Shown in pieces: positions 1 through 5,214 of a DNA stretch of 5,214 nucleotides; the first letter of the stretch is position 1, and every line of letters begins with the position of its first letter. The translations under genes were made by a program, and so were the position numbers. The notes beneath the pieces are model-generated. The model made no database searches and was not told the origin of the DNA. It saw nothing but the letters and a program-made list of their open reading frames with translations. Location: NCBI GenBank assembly GCA_945878745.1, contig CAMDVY010000254.1, positions 1 to 5,214 of the forward strand. The letters are read 5' to 3'. This DNA comes from Klebsiella pneumoniae. GTDB taxonomy: Bacteria; Pseudomonadota; Gammaproteobacteria; Pseudomonadales; Azotimanducaceae.

Positions 1-528
1 ATGTTTGCCGCACGCGCCTGGTGGCTGCTGCGCCGACTCGGCCACGCTGATGTCGCGGTGCTGGACGGCGGATGGCAGGCCTGGCTTTCGCTTCTGGGGG
101 CCCGTGAGTCGACATCAATATCGCCAACCCTCGGGAACTTCACGCGCCGTCCGCCACTGACCCGAGAGACCACTGTTGAAGATCTGCTGCACCGATCACC
201 GGATGTGCTGCTGGACGCGCGAGCTGCGGAACGATTTGCCGGCATCAAGGAGCCAATCGATCACAAGGCAGGTCATATTCCCGGTGCTCGTTGCCGCCCC
301 GCAGCCGGTAATCTGATGCAGGACCAACGGTTTCTCTCCGTCGCGGCGCTCAAAGAGCGATTCGCAGACGTCACTGACGATTGTGTGTGTTATTGCGGCT
401 CTGGGGTCACCGCCGCCCACAATATCCTCGCCATGCGGATCGCCGGGTTGCCGGAACCTGCGCTTTATGCGGGCTCGTGGAGCGAATGGATCGAAGACCC
501 AACCCGGCCAATTGCTACCGGGCAATGA
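1..528 (+). CDS. Rhodanese-family sulfurtransferase, SseA / 3-mercaptopyruvate sulfurtransferase-like (5' end cut by window)
   Basis: This is the 3' part of a two-domain sulfurtransferase that moves sulfane sulfur from a donor such as 3-mercaptopyruvate or thiosulfate to a thiol acceptor through a cysteine persulfide. The visible 175 residues begin with the end of the inactive N-terminal rhodanese domain (WWLLRRLG at 7-14, then LDGGWQAW at 21-28). The catalytic C-terminal domain follows: LLDAR at 70-74, RF.G...PID at 78-87, AGHIPGA at 90-96, and the active-site loop CGSGVTA with Cys132. It ends with the usual LYAGSWSEW (155-163) and a DP.RPIATG tail. The CGSGV loop resembles 3-mercaptopyruvate sulfurtransferases more than classic rhodaneses (CRKGV type). 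Family members are about 280 residues long, so roughly 100 N-terminal residues lie outside the window. The ATG at base 1 is probably an internal methionine. The stop overlaps the mnmC start (ATGA), suggesting one transcript. The substrate cannot be fixed from sequence. Confidence 0.93.
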   Translation: MFAARAWWLLRRLGHADVAVLDGGWQAWLSLLGARESTSISPTLGNFTRRPPLTRETTVEDLLHRSPDVLLDARAAERFAGIKEPIDHKAGHIPGARCRPAAGNLMQDQRFLSVAALKERFADVTDDCVCYCGSGVTAAHNILAMRIAGLPEPALYAGSWSEWIEDPTRPIATGQ

Positions 529-2252
529 AGATCGAGCCAGCGGCGCTGACCTGGAACGAACAGGGCGCGCCTTACAACACACGTTTTAACGACATCTACT
601 TCAGCGCGGACGGCGCTCGCGAGGTAGCGCGTGTATTCATGGAGCCGGCTGGCATCGATGAACGCTTGCGCGACAGTGGACGAATGACCATCGCTGAACT
701 CGGGTTCGGCAGCGGACTGAACTTTGTCACGCTGGCTGCCGCCGCCATCAAGGCCGGTTGTCGACTGCACTTCATGAGTGTTGAACTGCACCCGTTCCGC
801 AAGGCCGATCTTCAACAGACGCGCGCACGCTACTCGGATGATGCCGAGCTTTCGATTCTGGCCGAACTGACCAGCGACTACCCGGCGTTGCTGCCCGGCT
901 GGCATCGACGGCTGCTTGGCAATGGCCGGATCACGCTGTCGATCTACTTCGGCGAGGTCTCTGTTTTCGCTGAGGAACTTCGCAGTCGCCACCTGCACGG
1001 TGTCGATGCCTGGCTGCTGGATGGATTCGCGCCGGATCGCAATCCGGACATGTGGGACGACAGCCTCTTCCAGGCGATGGCAGCAAGCTCCAGAACCGGT
1101 GCCACCGTCACCACGTTTACCAGCGTCGGCCGCGTGCGACGTGGCCTGGAAAGCGCCGGGTTCACCATGCGCCGAGTCGATCAACGGCCCATGAAACGCG
1201 AAAGCCTGGCCGGACAATGGACGGGCAAACGCGATGCACCTGCGATACCAGAGTGTGTCCAGGTGTTTGGCGGGGGTATCGCCGGTTGCAGCATGGCCGC
1301 ACATCTCGCCATGCAGGGAATCGGAGTACGACTGGTCGAAACAAGATCTGCGCTCGCCACCGGTGCGTCACAAATGTGCGCCGTCCAGCACGCTCGACTA
1401 TTGCCGGATGGTAGTCCGCTGGCGGATTGGCGTGTCTCAAGCCATCTGTACAGCCTAGCATTCACCCACGGACACGAGGGTGTACATTCCGTCGGTGCGC
1501 TGCAACTACCCGGGCCAAATCTCGACACCGAGCGCCTGGAACGTACGTTTGCCTGTTATGGCGACTCGGGTGACTGGTTGAAGTGGTGCGACACTGATGA
1601 GGTAACGCGACTGGCTGGTGTGTTCTCCGCCGATTCGGCAGCAGGTCTGTTGTTCGTTGGTGCGCCGGTTGTCGAACTCGATCAGCTTTGCCGGTCGCTG
1701 ACTACTCATACGGCGATTGACGTAAACCTCAATGGTCAACTCGATCACACGCTGCCAACGGTCTGGGCATGTGCACAGGGTTACTCGGAAATAACCGCGC
1801 TGCAGTCACTGCCAACACACACGCTCTGGGGTCAGACTGATCGGGTATCGATGACCGAGCCGCCTGCGCTCGCGATCATCGGTGAGGGGTATCTTGCGCC
1901 TTGCAGAGACACTGTGATGGTGGGATCAACCTTCGAATATTCGGCCTGGGAACCACAACTTGCGACCACCACCAACGTCGCACGTCTGCTCGGTCAGCCG
2001 CATGAGTGGCTGGGTCGACAGCGCGCAGCGCGCCTCACTGCGACCGATCGCATGCCCATCATTGGTCCGATTGGCGCCGACTGGATCACCACCGCGCATG
2101 GTTCAATGGGCGCCACATCTGCGCATATGGCCGCTGCGGTGATCCAGAGTCAGATCATGGGCTGGTTGCCACCCCTGGATGCGAAGGTTATCCGCACCAT
2201 CGACCCGGGCCGATTTGCAGCCCGGGCCGCACGTCGACTCAGGCACCGATGA
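525..2252 (+). CDS. mnmC: Bifunctional tRNA wobble-uridine enzyme MnmC (methyltransferase + FAD oxidoreductase)
   Basis: MnmC completes mnm5(s2)U at wobble position 34. Its FAD domain removes the carboxymethyl group from cmnm5U, and its SAM domain methylates the resulting nm5U. The protein is cytosolic, 575 residues if it starts at the ATG overlapping the upstream stop. That start gives the typical N-terminus (LTWNEQGAPYNTRFNDIYFS), whereas longer in-frame extensions run inside the sulfurtransferase gene. The methyltransferase half (about 1-240) has the SAM motif ELGFGSGLNF (58-67), DGFAPDRNPDMW (166-177) with the Asp known to matter in E. coli MnmC, TFTSVGRVRRGL (197-208) and KRESLAG (224-230). 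The oxidase half has the dinucleotide motif GGGIAG (249-254), GYLAP (455-459), R.TATDRMPIIG (503-514) and a C-terminal GSMG (526-529), usually GSRG. E. coli MnmC is 668 residues; the deficit lies mostly in the oxidase half. The usual GASGNxxG segment reads GASQMCAVQH (280-289). No clear Shine-Dalgarno sequence precedes the ATG, so translational coupling is likely. Confidence 0.95.
   Translation: MKIEPAALTWNEQGAPYNTRFNDIYFSADGAREVARVFMEPAGIDERLRDSGRMTIAELGFGSGLNFVTLAAAAIKAGCRLHFMSVELHPFRKADLQQTRARYSDDAELSILAELTSDYPALLPGWHRRLLGNGRITLSIYFGEVSVFAEELRSRHLHGVDAWLLDGFAPDRNPDMWDDSLFQAMAASSRTGATVTTFTSVGRVRRGLESAGFTMRRVDQRPMKRESLAGQWTGKRDAPAIPECVQVFGGGIAGCSMAAHLAMQGIGVRLVETRSALATGASQMCAVQHARLLPDGSPLADWRVSSHLYSLAFTHGHEGVHSVGALQLPGPNLDTERLERTFACYGDSGDWLKWCDTDEVTRLAGVFSADSAAGLLFVGAPVVELDQLCRSLTTHTAIDVNLNGQLDHTLPTVWACAQGYSEITALQSLPTHTLWGQTDRVSMTEPPALAIIGEGYLAPCRDTVMVGSTFEYSAWEPQLATTTNVARLLGQPHEWLGRQRAARLTATDRMPIIGPIGADWITTAHGSMGATSAHMAAAVIQSQIMGWLPPLDAKVIRTIDPGRFAARAARRLRHR
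2204..2226. terminator. GC-only stem-loop near the convergent mnmC/serA 3' ends (possible bidirectional terminator)
   Basis: The sequence CCCGGGC (2204-2210) pairs perfectly with GCCCGGG (2220-2226) around a 9-base loop, giving a 7-bp stem made only of G-C pairs. It lies inside the last codons of mnmC and starts 12 bases past the serA stop codon. Neither strand has a T-run after the stem, so it does not meet the usual rule for an intrinsic terminator. It could still slow or end transcription between two genes that leave no intergenic space, or it may be a chance product of GC-rich coding sequence. Confidence 0.22.
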
Positions 2253-3423
2253 TCCGCACGCTGACGACGTTGTCGACCGCGCGAATGGCATCCAGCAATC
2301 CTGCGTCTGGTGCTTCCGCGAGGTCGATCAGGTTGTAAGCGATGTCACCTCGACTCTTGTTGAGCATGTCGATGACGTTGATCTTCTTGTCAGCCAGCAG
2401 AGTCGTCATCTGGCCCAGCATCCCTGGTACGTTTCGGTTCACCACCGCCAGCCGAATACCGGTGCTCATCTCCAGACTGACGCTGGGAAAATTCACGGAG
2501 TTGGCGATGCTCCCGGTATCGAGAAAGTTCACCAGCTGATTGGCTGCCATGACGGCGCAGTTCTCTTCCGCTTCCTCGGTACTTGCCCCCAGGTGCGGAG
2601 TGAGCAGGACTTTGGGGTGACCGATGAGTCCAGAGATTGGAAAATCCGCCACGTACTTCGAGATTCGACCGCTTTCCAGCGCTGCTTTCAGCGCCACGCC
2701 ATCGACGATGGGTTCACGGGCAAAGTTGAGCAACACGCTGCCTGGGCGAAACGCATTGAGGCTCTCTGCGTTGATCATGCCGCGTGTCTCTGCCATCAGC
2801 GGCACATGCAGCGTGACGTAATCTGCACGGGCAAACAGGCTTTGCAGGTTCTGCATGCGCTGCACTTCACTCGGCAGCCGCCAGGCAGCATCCACGGAAA
2901 TCGCCGGATCAAAGCCGAGCACTTCCATGCCCAGATCCAGCGCAGCACGGGCAACCAGCGAACCAATGGCGCCAAGACCAACCACACCCAGGGCCTTCCC
3001 TACCAGTTCGCGACCTGCAAACCGCTTTTTCTCAGCCTCGACGATGCGGTCGAGTTCCGCTTCATCGCTGATTCCACCCAGTGTGCCGACAAACTGGATG
3101 CCACCAAAGATGTCGCGTGAGGCCAGCAACATCGCCGTCAGCACCAGCTCCTTGACTGAATTGGCATTGGCACCAGGGGTATTAAAAACCACCACCCCAC
3201 GCTCGGTGCAATGCTCGACGGGCACGTTATTGACCCCAGCGCCGGCTCGCGCAACCGCCTGCACCGTAGCGGGAAGATCGGCACCCGCCAGCTTATGGCT
3301 GCGCAGCAACACGGCATCAGGCGACTCAACCTTGCCACCAACGTTGAAACGATCAGCCGGGAACCGCGCCAGGCCGCGCTCGGCGATGTTATTGAAGGTT
3401 CGAACGTTGAAAGTTCTGCTCAT
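2239..3423 (-). CDS. serA: D-3-phosphoglycerate dehydrogenase, short ACT-domain type
   Basis: SerA oxidises 3-phosphoglycerate to 3-phosphohydroxypyruvate with NAD+, the first step of serine synthesis, in the cytosol. The 394-residue protein has the D-isomer-specific 2-hydroxyacid dehydrogenase fold: substrate-domain pieces including RSHKLAGADLP (41-51) and GVNNVPVEHC (63-72), the NAD-binding GLGAIG (149-154) with FDP (171-173) at the end of the second strand, catalytic Arg236 in NFARE, and His277 in PHLGAST. A C-terminal ACT domain (about 322-394) carries NVPGMLGQ and DMLNKSRGDIAYNLID, the usual site of serine feedback control. E. coli SerA is 410 residues. The canonical DVFxxEP segment with the catalytic Glu is replaced by YVADFP (257-262), as remembered for the shorter SerA branch also seen in clostridia and Bacteroidetes. 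The ATG at 3423-3421 has only a weak ribosome site. The gene converges on mnmC, overlapping it by 14 bases. Its upstream neighbour on the same strand is the murG-like gene, after a 117-base gap. Confidence 0.96.
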   Translation of the reverse strand: MSRTFNVRTFNNIAERGLARFPADRFNVGGKVESPDAVLLRSHKLAGADLPATVQAVARAGAGVNNVPVEHCTERGVVVFNTPGANANSVKELVLTAMLLASRDIFGGIQFVGTLGGISDEAELDRIVEAEKKRFAGRELVGKALGVVGLGAIGSLVARAALDLGMEVLGFDPAISVDAAWRLPSEVQRMQNLQSLFARADYVTLHVPLMAETRGMINAESLNAFRPGSVLLNFAREPIVDGVALKAALESGRISKYVADFPISGLIGHPKVLLTPHLGASTEEAEENCAVMAANQLVNFLDTGSIANSVNFPSVSLEMSTGIRLAVVNRNVPGMLGQMTTLLADKKINVIDMLNKSRGDIAYNLIDLAEAPDAGLLDAIRAVDNVVSVRIIGA

Positions 3424-3427
3424 CGTG

Positions 3428-3435
3428 CCTGCCCC
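3428..3435 (-). promoter_or_regulatory. Weak ribosome binding site of serA
   Basis: Read on the minus strand, GGGGCAGG ends 4 bases before the serA ATG. It matches the Shine-Dalgarno consensus only partly: the AGG is too close, and the GGGG lies at a better distance. It is the only purine-rich candidate in this leader and agrees with the chosen start. Confidence 0.35.
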
Positions 3436-3445
3436 AGATTTATTC

Positions 3446-3471
3446 GGAAAAAAACTTCATTTGGAAAAAAC
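3446..3471. repeat. Two direct A-tract repeats upstream of serA
   Basis: The motif GGAAAAAA followed by C occurs twice on the plus strand, at 3446-3455 (seven A) and 3463-3471 (six A), with starts 17 bases apart. On the serA strand these become two T-tracts in the leader, 25 to 55 bases before the start codon. Such tracts can bend DNA, act as promoter spacer or UP-like sequence, or give U-rich mRNA. The repeat itself is plain in the sequence; any role is inference. Confidence 0.4.
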
Positions 3472-3484
3472 GGGGCGCATTCTA

Positions 3485-3504
3485 AACCAGCGGTAAAGCC
3501 GGTC
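3485..3504 (-). terminator. Weak stem-loop after the murG-like gene
   Basis: On the minus strand, GACCGGC (3504-3498) can pair with GCTGGTT (3491-3485), giving a 7-bp stem that includes two G-U pairs around a 6-base loop, TTTACC. It lies about 37 bases after the murG-like stop. Only a single T and then AGAA follow the stem, so it lacks the T-run of a strong intrinsic terminator. Partial termination or read-through into serA are both possible. Confidence 0.18.
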
Positions 3505-3540
3505 GCGAGCAACTCCGTTCATGGACTTTGTGCGCTGCAT

Positions 3541-4605
3541 TCACGTTTGACGATAGGCCAGCCCCAGCAATTCCGTGGTCAAGGCCTCCGTTGCATCAAC
3601 ACGTTCGAAGGTCGCCAGACACTTCTCGTACTGTTGGCGATGCAATAACAGCTCGTGAATGCCAGCGATGAGCGTCACCTCATCGAGACTGTTTTCGGGG
3701 ATAACCATGCAATAACCCTGTTGCGTCGCATATGCCGCGTTTTCGAGCTGATCACCTCGACTGGCGGCCGCCGTCAACGGAATCAGCAAAGAGAGTTTGC
3801 CGAGACTGAGCAGTTCGAACAGGCTGTTGGCGCCCGCACGCGATATCACCACCGACGCCAGCGCAAACAGATCACCCCAGCCTTCATTGATGAATTCGTA
3901 CTGGTGATAACCAGCCAGTACACTTGCCTGCATGCGCCCGGGCCCACAGACATGCACCACCTCAAACTCCCGCAACAGTGCAGGCAAAGCGGCACGAACC
4001 ACCTCATTGAGCGCGATGGCGCCCAGGCTGCCGCCCGTGACCAACAGCACGGGTTTCTCCCCGGTCAGTCGAAACTGCTGACGTGCACGAGCCGGCTCTC
4101 CCCTGAGCATCGCCTCACGCAGCGGTGTGCCGGTATGCACGACACGACCACGAAAGCCATGCACTCGCGTCTGCGCGAAGCTTGTACACAGGGTTTTCAG
4201 GAACGGCTGGGACAGCCGATTGGCAAGGCCTGGACTGAAGTCAGACTCATGACCAAGAACCGGTACACGACAGAGCCAACCGGCAAACACCACTGGAAAC
4301 GCGACAAAGCCGCCTTTCGAAAAAATCACGTCGGGGCGCAATCGACGCACCAGTCGAGTGGCCTCGATCAGGCCCATCAGCACCCGTCCCGCATCACGCA
4401 CGTTGGCCCAGGAAAAGTAGCGTCTGAGCTTGCCTGCGCTGATGCCGTAGTAGTCGACCGGCACTGATTTCAGCAGGCCCTGCTCATAGCCAGTGCGGGT
4501 CCCCACAAAGGACACCCGATGCCCCTGCGCAAGCAGCCTTTCCATGACCGGGATTGTCGGAATCACATGACCACCCGAGCCGCCACCTGTGACGAGGACG
4601 TGCAT
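3541..4605 (-). CDS. murG: MurG-family UDP-GlcNAc glycosyltransferase (MurG2-like type)
   Basis: MurG adds GlcNAc from UDP-GlcNAc to undecaprenyl-pyrophosphoryl-MurNAc-pentapeptide (lipid I), making lipid II on the inner face of the cytoplasmic membrane. This 354-residue protein has the GT-B layout: a first domain with the glycine-rich loop GGGSGGH (7-13), SAGKLRRYF (56-64), FSKGGFVAFP (95-104) and HESDFSPGLANR (119-130); and a nucleotide-binding second domain with GGSLGA (191-196), SRAGANSLFE (255-264) and ASRGDQLENA (281-290). The usual MurG signature is HEQN; the HESD, SGKLRRYF and ASRGDQ motifs match, from memory, the second MurG (MurG2) of Bacillus cereus-group genomes. The lipid I acceptor is therefore likely but not certain. 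The ATG at 4605-4603 shares one base with the hda stop (TGATG). A TTG one codon upstream is a poorer choice. No clear Shine-Dalgarno sequence is visible, so translational coupling to hda is likely. No mur, fts or ddl neighbours are in view, so this is not the division/cell-wall cluster copy. Confidence 0.88.
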   Translation of the reverse strand: MHVLVTGGGSGGHVIPTIPVMERLLAQGHRVSFVGTRTGYEQGLLKSVPVDYYGISAGKLRRYFSWANVRDAGRVLMGLIEATRLVRRLRPDVIFSKGGFVAFPVVFAGWLCRVPVLGHESDFSPGLANRLSQPFLKTLCTSFAQTRVHGFRGRVVHTGTPLREAMLRGEPARARQQFRLTGEKPVLLVTGGSLGAIALNEVVRAALPALLREFEVVHVCGPGRMQASVLAGYHQYEFINEGWGDLFALASVVISRAGANSLFELLSLGKLSLLIPLTAAASRGDQLENAAYATQQGYCMVIPENSLDEVTLIAGIHELLLHRQQYEKCLATFERVDATEALTTELLGLAYRQT

Positions 4606-5214
4606 CAATTTGTCAGCACGGACTTCAGATAGGGAACCGTCAATCGGCGCCGCGACTTCCAGATGGCAGCATCCAGCGAGTCCAGATCATCGAGGAGTGC
4701 TGTGAGCGACCGATTTCGGCGAGCGAGCCAATAGTCGAGTACCTGTCGACTGATCGTCAGGCCGCGATCCCTGGCTCGGCGCTGCAACAACTGGCGAATG
4801 CCCCCTTCATCAAGCGCCCGAACTTCGAACACTTGAGCCGCACGCATTCTCGACGCCAGGTCCGGCAGCAGAAAGGTCTGCTGCAGTGGCGCCACGTCAT
4901 CTGACAGCAACAACCTGCAACCCCTTTGCAGAAAACTCTGATAAAGCGAAAACAATGCTTCTTCACCTGGCCGACTGCCAAGCCACGCTGCGAGGTTATC
5001 CACTGCCAAAAATTCTTGAGCCAGTAGTCGTTTCTGATCCTTGATGATCGAGATTTGTCTTGCGTCCACGTAGACGCAACGAAAGCCAAAGCCCTGCTGT
5101 GCATGCACAGCTGCCAGCAGCAGATGTGTCTTGCCGGCGCCAGACGCGCCATGTATCCAGGTCGCCGAGAAGCCATGCGACAACATGGAAAGATGCGCAA
5201 TCAGTTCCTCGTTT
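4605..5214 (-). CDS. hda: DnaA regulatory inactivator Hda-like AAA+ protein (5' end cut by window)
   Basis: Hda binds the DNA-loaded sliding clamp and stimulates ATP hydrolysis by DnaA, switching off replication initiation. About 202 residues are visible. The reading frame stays open to the window edge, and the residues before the first ATG (5186-5184) still fit Hda (NEELIAHLS), so that ATG is probably internal. Numbered from that Met, it shows Walker A GASGAGKT (13-20), a Walker B-like FLAVDN (59-64) with Asn after the Asp as in E. coli Hda (CIDN), a sensor 1 region LLLSDD (92-97), box VII LPDLASRM (107-114) holding the presumed arginine finger, and a sensor 2 region RNRSLTALLDDLD (157-169). 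The protein ends soon after, at LTVPYLKSVLTN, like E. coli Hda (LTIPFVKEILKL). It has no DnaA domain IV helix-turn-helix, which separates it from DnaA. The N-terminal clamp-binding motif would lie outside the window. Its stop overlaps the next gene's start, so the two are probably co-transcribed. Confidence 0.9.
   Translation of the reverse strand, partial: NEELIAHLSMLSHGFSATWIHGASGAGKTHLLLAAVHAQQGFGFRCVYVDARQISIIKDQKRLLAQEFLAVDNLAAWLGSRPGEEALFSLYQSFLQRGCRLLLSDDVAPLQQTFLLPDLASRMRAAQVFEVRALDEGGIRQLLQRRARDRGLTISRQVLDYWLARRNRSLTALLDDLDSLDAAIWKSRRRLTVPYLKSVLTN

Larger units (their letters stand above)
3424..3540 (-). other. Intergenic leader between murG-like gene and serA
   Basis: This 117-base gap is the only intergenic space in the window. 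It is clearly richer in A and T near serA than the flanking genes, with two A-tracts on the plus strand. On the minus strand it holds a weak stem-loop just after the murG-like stop, a TAGAAT hexamer (3484-3479) that resembles a -10 box but lacks a credible -35 box at 16-18 bases, and a 27-codon open frame (3540-3457) that begins directly after the murG-like stop. It probably carries the serA promoter, inferred from its position and composition rather than from a recognised consensus. No riboswitch or serine-codon leader peptide was recognised. Confidence 0.4.

Noticed and set aside
1..3. ATG at base 1 as the true start of the sulfurtransferase
   Set aside because: The protein would lack most of the first rhodanese domain. 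The residues that follow fit the middle of a two-domain family member, so the gene is cut by the window.
381..524. 48-codon N-terminal extension of MnmC
   Set aside because: The frame is open upstream of the ATG at 525 but lies inside the sulfurtransferase coding sequence, and the normal MnmC N-terminus begins at that ATG.
465..1304. Minus-strand open frame (279 codons) opposite mnmC
   Set aside because: It crosses the sulfurtransferase/mnmC junction in antisense and shows no family motif.
2179..3120. Long plus-strand open frame (313 codons) opposite serA
   Set aside because: It lies antisense to a clearly recognised serA, matches no family I know, and its His/Cys/Gln-rich composition is typical of a shadow frame in GC-rich DNA.
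3479..3484. TAGAAT (minus strand) as the serA -10 box
   Set aside because: No hexamer near TTGACA lies 16-18 bases upstream; the nearest, TTGCTC, is 22 bases away. It was left as a note rather than called as a promoter.
3655..4467. Plus-strand open frame (270 codons) opposite the murG-like gene
   Set aside because: It is antisense to a gene with all GT-B motifs in place, and its translation is rich in His, Arg and Gln with no recognisable domain.
4606..4608. TTG start one codon upstream for the murG-like gene
   Set aside because: The adjacent ATG gives the standard MurG N-terminus and a common TGATG overlap, and TTG offers no better ribosome site.
5184..5186. ATG as the start of hda
   Set aside because: The frame stays open to the window edge, and the nine residues upstream align with the E. 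coli Hda helix before Walker A.
1..5214. Defence island, CRISPR array, mobile element or RNA gene
   Set aside because: All but 117 bases of the window is covered by five recognised housekeeping-type genes. No repeat-spacer array, terminal inverted repeats, transposase motif or tRNA-like fold was seen by eye.

Overview
The window reads as an ordinary, densely packed chromosomal stretch from a moderately GC-rich gammaproteobacterium, or a close relative. Two genes point there: a fused bifunctional MnmC (methyltransferase plus FAD oxidoreductase) and an Hda-type DnaA paralogue without a DNA-binding domain. No species can be named from the sequence alone. No rRNA, tRNA, CRISPR array, transposase or phage gene was seen.

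Layout. On the + strand, the 3' two thirds of a rhodanese-type sulfurtransferase (1-528, 5' end outside the window) overlaps by 4 bases the start of mnmC (525-2252). On the - strand, reading from the right edge, come hda (5214-4605, 5' end outside the window), a MurG-family glycosyltransferase (4605-3541) that starts inside the hda stop codon, a 117-base gap, and serA (3423-2239). serA and mnmC converge and overlap by 14 bases at their 3' ends.

How the genes fit together. The left pair joins a sulfur-transfer enzyme to the enzyme that finishes mnm5(s2)U at the tRNA wobble position. A functional link through sulfur is possible but unproven. The right pair joins a replication-initiation regulator (Hda) to a cell-wall glycosyltransferase. 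serA supplies the first step of serine synthesis and probably has its own promoter in the AT-rich gap, although no convincing promoter hexamers were found.

No clearly new system is present. The most interesting point is the MurG homologue: its motifs (HESD, SGKLRRYF, SRAGAN, ASRGDQ) match, from memory, the second MurG type known from Bacillus cereus-group genomes rather than the classic HEQN-type MurG of the division/cell-wall cluster, and it sits in an unexpected, tightly coupled pair with hda. The MnmC oxidase domain is also compact and departs from several usual motifs.
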